The translations under genes and the position numbers were made by a program. Under the pieces are notes generated by a model that searched no databases, was not told the DNA's origin, and worked only from the letters and a program-made list of their open reading frames with translations. This document shows positions 7,747-17,349 of a stretch of 64,000 bases of DNA, piece by piece. Origin of the DNA: Alloprevotella sp. (GTDB taxonomy: Bacteria > Bacteroidota > Bacteroidia > Bacteroidales > Bacteroidaceae); the NCBI GenBank assembly GCA_017471505.1, contig JAFUTC010000006.1, positions 1 through 64,000 of the forward strand, in the 5' to 3' direction. Numbering within the stretch: position 1 is the first letter of the stretch; each line of letters opens with the position of its first letter.

Positions 7747-9222
7747 TTATTTATAGGGAGAACTGCTCTTGCTCTTCTCGCGTCTGTACCATATTGTGAA
7801 CCAGGCGCAGGCTGTGGCAAGGCAGGCGGCTCCCAGGAGGTAGCCGACGGTCTCGGGCAGGTTGAGCATCTGCCTGGACACGAAGATATAAGTGGTGCAT
7901 ACGACGGTCATGAAGAGGGCGGGTATCAGCATTAGCCAGTAGTTTTTCTTCTGTCGCACCAGATAGACGGTAATCATCCAGAGCGTGAACACGGACAGAG
8001 CCTGGTTCAACCAGCCGAAGTACTGCCAGATGGTGTTGAATCCGTCGGGGTTGCCCATCTGCCAGATGAGCAGGACGATGCTGCACGCAAACAGCGGCAC
8101 GCAAATCATGAGGCGCTTTGAGACGGGCCGCTGGTCCACCTTCAGCCACTCGGCCACAATCAGGCGGGCCGAGCGCAGGGCGGTGTCGCCGCTGGTGATG
8201 GGTGCTGCCACTACGCCCAGCATGGCCAGGATGGCACCAAGCACTCCCAGCCAGTCGTTGCACACGAGGCTGACGACAACCGGCGCCGAGGTGTGGAAAC
8301 CGTCGTTGGCGGCGCCGATGAGTTCGTAGCCGGGTGTGGGCTCGCCATAAAAGAACCATGCCGACACCGTGGCCCATATCAGTGCGACGGCGCCCTCTGT
8401 GATCATTGCTCCGTAGAAGAGCGGACGTCCCATGCGCTCGCTCTTCATGCAGCGGGCCATCAGCGGGCTCTGCGTAGCGTGGAAGCCGGAGATGGCTCCA
8501 CAGGCAATGGTGATGAACAGCGCCGGGAAGATGCTGTCAGTCCACTTTCCGGGCTCCGTAGCGGCTCCCATGTTGTAGAAGTTCGTCCAGAGTTCCGGCA
8601 GCGTGGGCCAGTGCAGGAAGAGCCACACCATCAGCCCGACGGTCATGAACAGCAGCGAGAAGGCGAACAGCGGGTAAACCTTGCCGATAATCTTGTCGAT
8701 GGGCAGCATCGTGGCAATGAAGTAATAGACGAAGATGATAACCATCCACATGATGGTATGTCCGCCGATGGAGTGGAGAATCTCGGCGGGGGTATATACG
8801 AATACCGCGCCCACCATGATTAGCAGCACCAGGGTGAGCACCAGCATCACGTTCTTCGTGGTCTTGCCCAGATAGTGTCCCATCATCTCGGGCAGTCCGG
8901 CGCCGTCGTGGCGTATGGAGAGCATGCCGGACAGATAGTCGTGCGTGGCGCCGGCGAAGATACAGCCCAGCACTATCCACACGTAGGCAGCCGGACCGAA
9001 CTTCGCGCCCATGATGGCACCGAAGATGGGTCCTGTGCCTGCAATGTTCAGGAACTGGACCATGAATATCTTCCATCCAGGCAGCACGATATAGTCCAGT
9101 CCGTCGGCCTTGCTGACGGCGGGCGTCACGCGGTCGTCCGGTCCGAACATGCGTTCCACAAGACGGCCGTAGAATATGTATCCTAAAATGAGTGCAAAAA
9201 GACTTAATGTTAAAGTAATCAT
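7747..9222 (-). CDS. cstA: Carbon starvation protein A family transporter
   Basis: The 491-residue polytopic membrane protein carries CstA family signatures: residues 35-75 (SKADGLDYIVLPGWKIF then QFLNIAGTGPIFGAIMGA), GATHDYLSGMLSIRHDGAGLPE near 92-113, and ITEGAVALIW and GDTALRSARL further on. About 12-13 hydrophobic segments are visible. CstA proteins import peptides or pyruvate when carbon is short. The length matches the short form found in Bacteroidetes rather than the 700-residue E. coli protein. It lies 68 bp downstream of maeB in the same direction, which fits joint use of pyruvate and C4 carbon. Confidence 0.9.
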   Translation of the reverse strand: MITLTLSLFALILGYIFYGRLVERMFGPDDRVTPAVSKADGLDYIVLPGWKIFMVQFLNIAGTGPIFGAIMGAKFGPAAYVWIVLGCIFAGATHDYLSGMLSIRHDGAGLPEMMGHYLGKTTKNVMLVLTLVLLIMVGAVFVYTPAEILHSIGGHTIMWMVIIFVYYFIATMLPIDKIIGKVYPLFAFSLLFMTVGLMVWLFLHWPTLPELWTNFYNMGAATEPGKWTDSIFPALFITIACGAISGFHATQSPLMARCMKSERMGRPLFYGAMITEGAVALIWATVSAWFFYGEPTPGYELIGAANDGFHTSAPVVVSLVCNDWLGVLGAILAMLGVVAAPITSGDTALRSARLIVAEWLKVDQRPVSKRLMICVPLFACSIVLLIWQMGNPDGFNTIWQYFGWLNQALSVFTLWMITVYLVRQKKNYWLMLIPALFMTVVCTTYIFVSRQMLNLPETVGYLLGAACLATACAWFTIWYRREKSKSSSPYK

Positions 9223-9290
9223 AGGGTCTGCTTAGTTGTCAAATGGTGCATCGACGAGGCCTCTTTGCCTGCCTTACACAATTACTTTGT

Positions 9291-11606
9291 TTATAGGGAG
9301 GAGGTGGAATAGAGCGGGTCGCTCTGGTTGGTGACTTGCTCGAGCACGATGGCGTCGATGACGGCAATGGCGGTGATATTGACGATGTCGCGCACGGAAC
9401 TCTCGAAGTCGGTGAAGTGAATGGGCTTGTTCAGTCCCATCTGGATGGGGCCGATGACGAGGCTGTCGTCGCTCATGGCCTTTACCATCTTATAGGCGGA
9501 GTTGGCGGCAGAGAGCGTGGGGAACAGCAGGGTGTTCACGTCGAGTCCCTTGAGGCGGGTGAAGGGGTACTTCTCGTCGCGCAGGGCCTTGTCGAAGGCG
9601 AAGTTCACCTGCATCTCGCCGTCGATGGCCAGGTTGGGGAACTCGTTCTGCATACGCTCGACGACCTTGTGTACCACGGCCGGCTTGCCTTGCTGGTCGG
9701 TGCCGAAGTTCGAATAACTGAGCATGGCAATGGTGGGCTGGCGGTTGAACACGCGCACGGTGCGGGCGCAGAGTTTGGCCAGGTCGTAGAGGGTCTGCTC
9801 GTCGGGGTCGCGATTGATGAGGGTGTCGCCGATGAAATAGATGCCTTTCTTCGACGATATGAGGTGCAGGGTGCCGAAGTGGCTGAAGCCGGGCTGTATG
9901 CCGATAACCTCGTTGGCCACCTTGATGGTGTTGCTGTATTTCGTGTAGAGACCGGTGATGAACGCGTCGGCGTCGCCGGTCTCCACCATCATCATGCCGA
10001 AGTAGTTGCGCTCGTACATCTTGTCGTAGGCCTCTTGCAGGGTGTAGCCCTCGCGTTGCTTCTTGCGGGTGAGCAGTTCGGCGTAGCGGTGGCGCGTTTC
10101 AATCTGCGAGTCGTCGCGCATATTGATAATCTCGCAACCATCGAGACTGAGTTGATGCTCGGCGGCGATGGCTCGAATCTTGATTTCGTTGCCGAGCAAG
10201 ATGGGATGGCAGAAGCCTTCCTGCTTGGCATAGACGGCAGCCTGGAGCATGTTCGGATGATGTGCCTCGGCAAACACCACGCGCTTGGGTCGCTGGCGGG
10301 CCGTGTCGTAGAGGTTCTGCACAAACTTGTTCTCCTGTCCCATCAGTTCGCGCAGTTGCTGGCGATAGGCCTTCCAGTCGGCAATCTCCTTGCGTGCCAC
10401 GCCGCTGTCGATGGCAGCCTTGGCCACGGCCATCGACACGTCGGTGATGAGGCGCGGGTCAATGGGCTTGGGAATGAAATAGTCCGGTCCGAAGGTGAAC
10501 TGGCGCACCTGGTAGGCACGGTTCACGATGTCGGGCACGGGGCGCTTGGCAAGGTCGGCAATGGCCTGCACGGCGGCCATCTTCATCTGCTCGTTGATGG
10601 CCGTGGCGGCCGTGTCGAGGGCTCCGCGGAAGATATAGGGGAAGCCGATGACGTTGTTTATCTGGTTGGGATAGTCGGTGCGACCCGTAGCCATCAGCAC
10701 GTCGGGACGGGCCGCCTTGGCATCTTCGTAGGAGATTTCGGGCACGGGATTGGCCAGGGCGAAGATGATGGGGTTGTCGGCCATGGTGCGCACCATCTCC
10801 TTGCTCAGGATGTTACCCTTCGAGAGCCCCACAAACACGTCGGCGCCGGCAATGGCTTCCTCGAGCGTGTGCAGGTCGGTGCGCGTCGTGGCGAACTCCT
10901 GCTTCTGCGGGTTGAGGTTGGCGCGGTCGGCGGTGATGACGCCCTTCGAGTCGAGCATGACGACGTTCTCCTTGCGGGCACCGAAGGCGCAGTAGAGCCG
11001 CGTGCAACTGATGGCGGCGGCTCCGGCTCCGTTGACCACGATGCGCACGTCTTCAATCTTCTTGCCGGCCACCTCGAGTGCGTTCAGCAGTCCCGCACAC
11101 GAGATAATGGCGGTGCCGTGCTGGTCGTCGTGCATCACGGGAATGTCGAGTTCGGCTTTCAGCCGGCGCTCTATCTCGAAACACTCGGGAGCCTTGATGT
11201 CCTCGAGGTTGATGCCGCCGAAGGTTGGCGCAATGGCCTTCACCGCCTCAATGAAACGGTCGGGGTCTTTCTCGTTGACCTCGATGTCGAACGCATCGAC
11301 GCCAGCGTATATCTTGAAGAGCAGGCTCTTGCCCTCCATCACCGGCTTGCCGCTGAGCGCACCGATGTCGCCCAGTCCGAGCACGGCCGTACCGTTGGAG
11401 ATGACGGCTACGAGATTGCCTTTGTTCGTATAGCGATAGGCATCGTCGGGGTTGTTTTGGATTTCGAGGCAAGGTTCAGCCACGCCGGGCGAATAGGCCA
11501 GCGACAGGTCGCGCTGCGTGCGATAGGGCTTGGTGGGAACCACCTCTATCTTACCCGGACGGCCCTCGGAGTGGTATTTGAGGGCATCTTTCTTCGTTAT
11601 TTTCAT
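9291..11606 (-). CDS. maeB: NADP-dependent malic enzyme with phosphotransacetylase-like domain
   Basis: The chosen start ([19 protein letters not shown]) gives 771 residues, the usual MaeB size; a longer frame adds 27 non-conserved residues. Residues about 1-420 are malic enzyme: [33 protein letters not shown], the nucleotide-binding [12 protein letters not shown], and [14 protein letters not shown]. Residues about 430-771 form the phosphotransacetylase-like domain ([13 protein letters not shown] through [10 protein letters not shown]-like ending), which in this family is regulatory. It decarboxylates malate to pyruvate with NADPH. A promoter element lies 34 bp upstream. Confidence 0.95.
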   Translation of the reverse strand: MKITKKDALKYHSEGRPGKIEVVPTKPYRTQRDLSLAYSPGVAEPCLEIQNNPDDAYRYTNKGNLVAVISNGTAVLGLGDIGALSGKPVMEGKSLLFKIYAGVDAFDIEVNEKDPDRFIEAVKAIAPTFGGINLEDIKAPECFEIERRLKAELDIPVMHDDQHGTAIISCAGLLNALEVAGKKIEDVRIVVNGAGAAAISCTRLYCAFGARKENVVMLDSKGVITADRANLNPQKQEFATTRTDLHTLEEAIAGADVFVGLSKGNILSKEMVRTMADNPIIFALANPVPEISYEDAKAARPDVLMATGRTDYPNQINNVIGFPYIFRGALDTAATAINEQMKMAAVQAIADLAKRPVPDIVNRAYQVRQFTFGPDYFIPKPIDPRLITDVSMAVAKAAIDSGVARKEIADWKAYRQQLRELMGQENKFVQNLYDTARQRPKRVVFAEAHHPNMLQAAVYAKQEGFCHPILLGNEIKIRAIAAEHQLSLDGCEIINMRDDSQIETRHRYAELLTRKKQREGYTLQEAYDKMYERNYFGMMMVETGDADAFITGLYTKYSNTIKVANEVIGIQPGFSHFGTLHLISSKKGIYFIGDTLINRDPDEQTLYDLAKLCARTVRVFNRQPTIAMLSYSNFGTDQQGKPAVVHKVVERMQNEFPNLAIDGEMQVNFAFDKALRDEKYPFTRLKGLDVNTLLFPTLSAANSAYKMVKAMSDDSLVIGPIQMGLNKPIHFTDFESSVRDIVNITAIAVIDAIVLEQVTNQSDPLYSTSSL

Positions 11607-11639
11607 AAAGGGTTGGTGTGTTTGGGAAATAAGTGAAGG

Positions 11640-11647
11640 CAAATTTA
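11640..11647 (-). promoter_or_regulatory. -7 element for maeB
   Basis: Minus-strand TAAATTTG is a perfect TAnnTTTG motif, placed 34 bp before the maeB start. No good -33 TTTG was seen. Confidence 0.45.
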
Positions 11648-11658
11648 GCAAAAAATCC

Positions 11659-12129
11659 TTATCGAACGGACCGCCATCCCACCGCAACGCACAGATTTCT
11701 CAGCCCTGCGCCACAAAAAAATGCGTGGCCGGCATCCCGACGGACGCTGCAGCCACGCTGTGGAAAAGAGGTTTGCCGGTATCGCCAGCCCATGAACATT
11801 TTGGTGGCCTCGGCATCGTGATGGTCAAAGAACAGGCTCTTGCGCAGGTCGAGGGTGGCAATCTGCTCCATCTCGGCCGCGGTCAGTTCGAAGTCGAACA
11901 GGTCGAGGTTCTGCGCCATGCGCTCCTTGTGGGTGGACTTCGGTATGATGATGACGCCGCGCCGCGCAATTATCATGCAGTCGCCGGCCTCGAAGCGGAA
12001 CGACTGCCCGTGGCGCACAAACGTGCAGAAACCCTCGTGGCAATAGGCATGGCAAATATAGTCGGCAAACAACGGGTCGCCAATACGCTGCAGGGTATGG
12101 TCGAGGATGACGTGCTGAACGGTGTCCAT
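11659..12129 (-). pseudogene. Deletion fusion: AraC-type N-terminus joined to aldo/keto reductase C-terminus
   Basis: The 156-residue frame is a chimera. Residues 1-58 (GDPLFADYICHAYCHEG, GDCMIIARRG) match the cupin-like sensor part of Bacteroidetes AraC regulators. Residues about 59-115 (VIIIPKSTHKERMAQN, LDLFDFELTAAEMEQIA, SLFFDHHDAEATKMFMG) match the C-terminal end of 2,5-diketogluconate-reductase-like aldo/keto reductases. The rest, after FMGWR, is Arg- and Cys-rich readthrough with no family look. The catalytic Asp, Tyr, Lys and His of the reductase and the helix-turn-helix of the regulator are all missing. An internal deletion between two neighbouring genes explains this best; it is unlikely to be functional. 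Confidence 0.75.
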
Positions 12130-12139
12130 GGCGCAAGGG

Positions 12140-13708
12140 TTATAGTCCGTGTTCGGCCCAGTCGCTGCGGTCGAGGTTGCGATAGCCTATAGCCTCGGCG
12201 ACATGGGCGGCCGACACGTGCTCGGAGTGGTCGAGGTCGGCAATCGTACGCGCCACCTTCAGCACGCGGTTGTAGGCACGGGCCGAGAGATGGAGCCGGT
12301 CGAAGGCCGCCCGCAGCAACTGCATGCCCTGCGTGTCGGGCTCAGCGAACTCGTGAATCATGGGCTCGGTCATCTGCGCGTTGCAATAGATGCCCCTGAC
12401 TTGGGCAAAACGGGCCGCCTGAATGCTCCGTGCCTTCAGCACGCGCTCGCGTATCTGGGCACTGCTCTCGCCCTGCGGCGTGCGCTGGATGACGTCGATA
12501 GGCACGGGGGCCATCTCCACTTGCAGGTCGATGCGGTCGAGTAGCGGACCACTGACCTTGCTCAGGTATTTCTGTATCTGGCCGGGGGTGCAGGTGCAGG
12601 GGTGGGTTGGGTCGTTGTAGAAACCGCAGGGACAGGGGTTCATGGCGGCTATGAGCATGAACGAGCAGGGCAGTGTGGCCGCGTACTTGCTGCGGGAAAT
12701 GCTGACGGTGCGTTCTTCGAGCGGCTGTCGGAGGGTTTCGAGTGCGTTGCGGGTGAATTCGGGAAACTCGTCGAGGAAGAGCACGCCGTTGTGTGCCAGC
12801 GAAATCTCGCCGGGTCGCAGGTTCTGCCCGCCGCCAATGAGCGACACGTCGCTGCTCTTATGGTGCGGCGCTCGGAAAGGGCGCTGCGTGAGCAGGGGCT
12901 GGCCGGGCGGAAGCATACCTGCCACGCTGTAGATTTGCGTGGTCTCGATGGCCTCGTCGAGGCTTAGCGGAGGCAGTATCGAGGGCATGCGCTTGGCCAT
13001 CATGCTCTTGCCGCAGCCCGGCGACCCGATGAGGATGAGATTGTGTCCGCCGGCCGCCGCCACCTCGAAGGCTCGCTTGGCCGCGTCTTGCCCTTTTACG
13101 TCGATGAAATCGAGGTTTTTTGTAGTTTCCGGGTCGTCGAACAGACTGGCCACATCCACCTGCGTGGGCTGGACTTGCCGCTGTCCGTTGAGCAGTTCGA
13201 CCACCTGGCGCAGCGAACCGACGCCCACCACCTCGAGCCCCTCGACCACGGCGGCCTCGTGGGCGTTCTCGCACGGCAGATAGATTTGTCGGCAGCCGTT
13301 GGCGCTGGCCTCGATGGCAATGGAAAGGGCACCGCGCACGGGTTTTATGGTGCCGTCGAGCCCGAGTTCGCCCACAAACATCTTCTGCTCGATGAGCGGG
13401 TCTTTGACGAGTCCTACGGTCTGCAGGATGGCTACGGCCAGCGGCAGGTCGAGTCCGCTGCCTTCCTTGCGCAGGTCGGCCGGCGCGAAGTTGGCGGTGA
13501 CATTGAGCGGAGGCATGACAAACTGCGAGTTGAGCAAGGCACTCTGCACGCGCTTACGGCTCTCCTTGACGGCATTGTCGGGCAATCCGACCATGAAGAA
13601 GAGCGGTTCGAGGCCTGCATCCTTCGACGAATAGGTAGCATTGATTTCGACGGTCACGGGCAAGGCCTTCAGCCCGTTGACTACGGCGGAATAGACTTTG
13701 GAAAACAC
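12140..13708 (-). CDS. comM: ComM/YifB family Mg-chelatase-like AAA+ ATPase
   Basis: Family alignment favours a GTG start (FSKVYSAVVNGLKALPVTVE), giving about 522 residues; an ATG 39 bp upstream is also possible. The N-terminal ~190 residues are the Lon-protease-like ChlI domain (VGLPDNAVKESRKRV, GSGLDLPLAVAIL, VGELGLDG). The AAA+ core has Walker A GSPGCGKSMMAKR and the ISRSKYAATLPCSF and AAMNPCPCG signatures, with a cysteine-rich segment typical of the family. The C-terminal Mg_chelatase_C part ends RTIADLDHSEHVSAAHVAEAI. ComM is a hexameric helicase that drives branch migration during natural transformation; whether this host is competent is unknown. Confidence 0.92.
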   Translation of the reverse strand: MFSKVYSAVVNGLKALPVTVEINATYSSKDAGLEPLFFMVGLPDNAVKESRKRVQSALLNSQFVMPPLNVTANFAPADLRKEGSGLDLPLAVAILQTVGLVKDPLIEQKMFVGELGLDGTIKPVRGALSIAIEASANGCRQIYLPCENAHEAAVVEGLEVVGVGSLRQVVELLNGQRQVQPTQVDVASLFDDPETTKNLDFIDVKGQDAAKRAFEVAAAGGHNLILIGSPGCGKSMMAKRMPSILPPLSLDEAIETTQIYSVAGMLPPGQPLLTQRPFRAPHHKSSDVSLIGGGQNLRPGEISLAHNGVLFLDEFPEFTRNALETLRQPLEERTVSISRSKYAATLPCSFMLIAAMNPCPCGFYNDPTHPCTCTPGQIQKYLSKVSGPLLDRIDLQVEMAPVPIDVIQRTPQGESSAQIRERVLKARSIQAARFAQVRGIYCNAQMTEPMIHEFAEPDTQGMQLLRAAFDRLHLSARAYNRVLKVARTIADLDHSEHVSAAHVAEAIGYRNLDRSDWAEHGL

Positions 13709-13750
13709 GGTTCGGCAGTTTAGGGTTATGACATCGGGCCGGCGCACCGA

Positions 13751-14767
13751 TTAGCGCACCAGTTTTTCTATGGCTTTTTCGAGGGCCTTGCGGTCCATGT
13801 CGCGCTCCACGATGCGGCCGTCCTTGTCGACCAAGATGACGGAGGGCAACTGGGTGACGCAGAGTTTCGAGGCGATGGGTGAGGCGAACATGCCCTCGTC
13901 GCAGACCACCTGGCCCGGGATGGTGTCGGTGCGGACAATCTGGCGGACTTTCTGCTTGTCGCCGTCAATCGACACGTGGAGCACGCGCAGGCTGCCCTGC
14001 TTGACAAACGGGTTGGTGCGTATGGTTCGCATCCAGTCGTGCACGGACTTGGTCCACGACGACCATACGACCACGAGGGTGGGCTTGTTGCGCAGGTCGG
14101 CCGAACGCACGGTCTTGCCGTCGAGGTCGGTGGCGGTGAACTCCGGCAGGGTGCAACCCTTCGACGCGCTTAGCAACGGCCGCAGACTGCTCTCGTAGCG
14201 GTCGAGGTAGCCCACGCTCAGGCCGCCCTTGCGCAAGGCGTTGAGCAGCGACAGCGAGGTCTTGGGGTCGGCATCGGCACTATAGGCAAAATAGTCGATG
14301 AACACGGCCAGACCGTCGAGGGTTCCAGCATGGTCGCGTATGTATTGCTCGGCAGCCAGACGGCGGTCGCCCAGGGGCTTGCCCACCAGCGAACGCCTGA
14401 AATCGCTCAGCCGCTCATTTGTCTTACTGCCCGACACGTCGACCTCGGCCAGGCGGTTGGCGTTGCCCTTGATGCGGACGTCCTCGCCGGGCTCCACCAC
14501 GAAGGTGGTAAGCAGGGAGTTCGGGTAGAGTATGGCATAGAGTTGCGGCTCGGCCACGCTGGTCTGATAGTCGAACTTGCCCTTGCGCAGGCTGAGGGTG
14601 TCGATGTCGCGGAATACGCCGCTCTCGCAGTAAATCATGAGTTGGGCATCGCGCAGGTTTTCGTATTTGCCGCTGATGCGCACGCGGTCGGCGTCGCCCA
14701 TGCAGGCGGTCAGGGCCGTTAGCGCAAGGGCGGCAATCAGCAAGAAGGGTCGGAACAGGTGGGTCAT
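13751..14767 (-). CDS. Thioredoxin-fold lipoprotein with DUF4369-like N-terminus, no CXXC
   Basis: The 338-residue lipoprotein has a leader and lipobox (LTALTAC). Residues about 25-120 resemble DUF4369 (ISGKYENLRDAQLMIY, VVEPGEDVRIKG), often fused to thioredoxin-like domains in Bacteroidetes. Residues about 205-338 form an AhpC/TSA-like fold (LPEFTATDLDGKTVRSADLRNKPTLVVVW, split by strands). Where the redox WCxxC motif is expected, the sequence reads WSSWTKS, so both catalytic cysteines are absent. It probably binds or scaffolds rather than catalysing disulfide exchange. It ends 42 bp upstream of the ComM start and follows the TPR lipoprotein gene by 7 bp. Confidence 0.8.
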   Translation of the reverse strand: MTHLFRPFLLIAALALTALTACMGDADRVRISGKYENLRDAQLMIYCESGVFRDIDTLSLRKGKFDYQTSVAEPQLYAILYPNSLLTTFVVEPGEDVRIKGNANRLAEVDVSGSKTNERLSDFRRSLVGKPLGDRRLAAEQYIRDHAGTLDGLAVFIDYFAYSADADPKTSLSLLNALRKGGLSVGYLDRYESSLRPLLSASKGCTLPEFTATDLDGKTVRSADLRNKPTLVVVWSSWTKSVHDWMRTIRTNPFVKQGSLRVLHVSIDGDKQKVRQIVRTDTIPGQVVCDEGMFASPIASKLCVTQLPSVILVDKDGRIVERDMDRKALEKAIEKLVR

Positions 14768-14774
14768 GGCGGAC

Positions 14775-16499
14775 TTATTGCGTGAGTTCTACAAAGCGCC
14801 GACTGCCGAACAACTGGGCAAACTCGAGGTCGCGGGCGGCATAGGCACGCAGCGAGCCGTCGGCCTTGAGGGCAGCGGCCAGCGCATCGAGTGCGAGGTC
14901 GGTCTGACGGGTGCGGGCGGCCCACACGGCAGTAAGGTAGTGAGTGATAGACGTGGGCTGGTCGATTTGGTCAATCGTGGTGCGGGCGCCGGCATAGTCC
15001 TTGCACAGCAACTGCACGAGTGCCAGGCTGTTCGACGGCTTTCCCTGCAGCAGCCGGAGTGCCTCGTCGTAGTGGCCCTGGGCAATGAGCAGGTTGCCCT
15101 TGGCCTCGGCAAAGTTGCGCGAGGCGGTGGCCACGTCGATGGCAGCGGCGGCCTCAGCGGTCTCGCCCTTCACCAGGTGTATCAGGGCACTGTTGGCGGC
15201 GGGCTCGGCACCCTGCGGATTGATGGCGGCCGACCGGCTGAAACTGGCCTCGGCGGCCTCGACATTGCCTTGCAGGAAATGGAGCAGACCGAGATTGTTC
15301 TGGGCACGATAATCGTCGGGATAGAGTTGTGCGGTGCGACCGTAGATGCGCTCCTTCTGCACGATGTCGTCGGTAAGCGTGGCGGCGTAGAGGAGTTCTT
15401 CGACGGACAACTGGGAGGGGTCGGTGCGGAACTGCTCCTCAATCTCGGCATTGCTGCGGCCGATGACCAGATAGTTGACACTGAAGCGGGCACGCCGCAT
15501 CTCGGACAGCACCTCGTCGGCCAAGTCGTGGTAGCCGGACGGAAGCAGTCGCAACTGGTGTTCGCGCTCGTCGACGGTCTCGTAGCGGTCGAACACGAGC
15601 AGCAGCGTATCGCGACCGGCAAAGCGGCTCTGACTGACCAGACTGCGAAAACTCTCCCAGTCCTCGTCGGTAGAGCGCAGCACGGTGGCAGCCGTGGCGT
15701 CGGCCATGCGCAGGCGGTCCTCCACAAACTGGCGCGAACTGGCCTCGCGGGCCTTCTCCAGATGCGACGACAGCATCTTCGTATAGTCGGGCGAGAGGTA
15801 GGCCGCCACATCCTTCACACTGAGTTCGAAGTCCTTGGCATCGCTCTTGATGCGCCGCACGGTGGCCACAAACTCGTCGAGCGAAGGCAGGACGAAGTCG
15901 CTGGTGCGGATGCGGATTTGCTGCACAAGATAGCGCACCTGAGCCTCCTGACGCTGGCGGATGGCGCTGCGAAACACGTCCTCGGCCAGCACGGGATGGG
16001 CCGTGGCCACGGTGCGCCGATAGAGCGTAGCGGTGGACAGCACACCCTCGCCCACCTTCAGGTCGGGCAGCCGCAGCAAGCGGTTCTTCTGTCGGCCCGA
16101 GAAGGCCAGGAACAACTCCGACCGCTGCATGGCCGGCACATACGCAAACGACTCATGGAGCGAGAACACGCTGCCCAAGTCGAACGACACCTCGACACCC
16201 TGCCCCGGAGCCTTCTCGCCCTGGAAATGCCGCGTCTCGCCGCGCACCTCGCCGCCGGCATAGCGCAGCACCGGCGTCACACTGAGTTGCATGGACTTGC
16301 CGAAATACTTCTCGGGAAAACGGCCGGCCAGCACAAACGGCACCTTGTCGCCCACCACCTCGAGCGGCTGCGGCGACAGCGACACCTGACTCGCATCGAG
16401 GGCCGCCTGACGCGAACAAGCCGTCGTGCCTATGGCCAGGACGACAGCCACCAGCCACCAGCAGCGGCGAAGTAGGGTATGTGAGCGTTTGTGGGACAT
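14775..16499 (-). CDS. Tetratricopeptide repeat lipoprotein
   Basis: Starting at MSHKRSHTLLRR, the product is 574 residues with a lipobox (AIGTTAC). The N-terminal half is beta-rich (LEVVGDKVPFVLAGRFPEKY, YAGGEVRGETRHFQG). The C-terminal half, from about residue 360, has TPR-like helix pairs (YPDDYRAQNNLGLLHFLQGN, EAEASFSRSAAINPQGA, GHYDEALRLLQGKPS). This layout is seen in Bacteroidales periplasmic or outer-membrane TPR lipoproteins of unknown partners. It is co-directional with, and 7 bp before, the thioredoxin-fold lipoprotein, suggesting an envelope operon. No specific function is assigned. Confidence 0.75.
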   Translation of the reverse strand: MSHKRSHTLLRRCWWLVAVVLAIGTTACSRQAALDASQVSLSPQPLEVVGDKVPFVLAGRFPEKYFGKSMQLSVTPVLRYAGGEVRGETRHFQGEKAPGQGVEVSFDLGSVFSLHESFAYVPAMQRSELFLAFSGRQKNRLLRLPDLKVGEGVLSTATLYRRTVATAHPVLAEDVFRSAIRQRQEAQVRYLVQQIRIRTSDFVLPSLDEFVATVRRIKSDAKDFELSVKDVAAYLSPDYTKMLSSHLEKAREASSRQFVEDRLRMADATAATVLRSTDEDWESFRSLVSQSRFAGRDTLLLVFDRYETVDEREHQLRLLPSGYHDLADEVLSEMRRARFSVNYLVIGRSNAEIEEQFRTDPSQLSVEELLYAATLTDDIVQKERIYGRTAQLYPDDYRAQNNLGLLHFLQGNVEAAEASFSRSAAINPQGAEPAANSALIHLVKGETAEAAAAIDVATASRNFAEAKGNLLIAQGHYDEALRLLQGKPSNSLALVQLLCKDYAGARTTIDQIDQPTSITHYLTAVWAARTRQTDLALDALAAALKADGSLRAYAARDLEFAQLFGSRRFVELTQ

Positions 16500-16695
16500 G
16501 TGTGTGGTTGTTTGAGCGAATTTATACTTATGTGCACGAACTACCAAGTCCACCCCTCATTTTGTGGCCCGGTTTAACATCGTTTTTTTCACCACATTAT
16601 GGAACAAAAAGCGTAGTTGCTCTACAAGCAACTACGCAGGCGAAAGACTTCCGAAAAGTTAACGATTCGCCGATGAAACCGCCGTTTTTTGTCGG

Positions 16696-16780
16696 CCAGT
16701 CGCATAATCGGACGCGCCAATTGCCTTATGCCGCACGCCGATGGCATAATCGCATTTCGCTACCCCATAATCGAAATTTC
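16696..16780. repeat. 21-bp phased palindrome array, copy 1 (4 cores)
   Basis: Cores CATAAT, CCTTAT, CATAAT and CATAAT start at 16703, 16724, 16745 and 16766, exactly 21 bp apart. The array lies in a 408-bp gap between two minus-strand genes (16500-16907); the rest of the gap holds the pyrimidine tract at 16814-16903. Confidence 0.8.
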
Positions 16781-16813
16781 AACTCTCACACGTGCGCGTC
16801 AGCGCGTTAACGA

Positions 16814-16903
16814 GGGTCTTTTTTCTTTCTTTGTTTATTTCTTTCTTCTGTGGGGGTGCGGGGGTAGCCTCTTCTTTCTTCTTTATTTCTATCTTTTTTC
16901 TGT
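16814..16903 (+). other. Polypyrimidine tract interrupted by G5-N3-G5
   Basis: The plus strand is almost pure C/T for long stretches (CTTTTTTCTTTCTTTG and TCTTCTTTCTTCTTTATTTC) around GGGGGTGCGGGGG at 16855-16867. It follows the stop of a minus-strand lipoprotein gene. It may be a transcription-end or non-B DNA region; no gene is seen in it. Confidence 0.4.
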
Positions 16904-16907
16904 TGGC

Positions 16908-17349
16908 TCAATGCGGTCCCATGCCACCGCCGGGACCAAAGCCGCCACCACCGCCACCCATGCTACCTTGCGTGGTGGTGGAGGTGGAAATGTCGGACTT
17001 CAGCACGGTCTGCGTGCCGCTGAGGGTCGGCGACAGGATGAGTCCATAGAAACTGGTGTCGCCCGTGGCTGCCGTCGAGGTGCCGAGACTGATGCGGCCG
17101 CCGGAGGCAAACTCCGGACTGCTGACCTGGAGGGTGGCGTTGGTATAGGTGCGCGGCAACTGGAAGGCCAGCACGTCGAGCGACATCAGGGTGGAAAGCA
17201 TGGCCGTGGGGTCGGACGGCGCAGAACCGCCATTGCCTGGGTCGGTGCCCGGAGTGACTATTTCGGATGATTCGATAAAATCGTCGGACGTGCACGACAA
17301 TAGCCCCGTCGCACACAGGAAAATCGTCAGTAAAAACGTTCTGTTTCAT
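16908..17349 (-). pseudogene. Small Gly-rich lipoprotein broken by a one-base homopolymer shift
   Basis: From TTG at about 17300 the frame encodes SCTSDDFIESSEIV and a 130-residue product ending in a Gly-rich tail (GGGGGGFGPGGGMGPH). No proper start exists in that frame: an in-frame TGA lies upstream. ATG 17349 in the next frame gives MKQNV; removing one A from the A5 run at 17332-17336 would join it as MKQNVLLTIFLCATGLLSC, an ideal lipoprotein signal. So the gene is probably intact in relatives and here carries a +1 insertion or sequence error. The middle (SLGTSTAATGDTSFYGLILS) is Ser/Thr-rich. Function unknown. Confidence 0.55.

Noticed and set aside
9336-11636. 766-codon open frame antisense to maeB
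   Set aside because: It mirrors the maeB frame over its whole length, has biased His/Val/Gly composition expected from the complement of GC-rich codons, and no family features.
14637-16475. 612-codon open frame antisense to the TPR lipoprotein
   Set aside because: Again a GC-driven shadow of a gene with signal peptide and TPRs; its Leu/Gln/Arg/His-rich sequence shows no domain.
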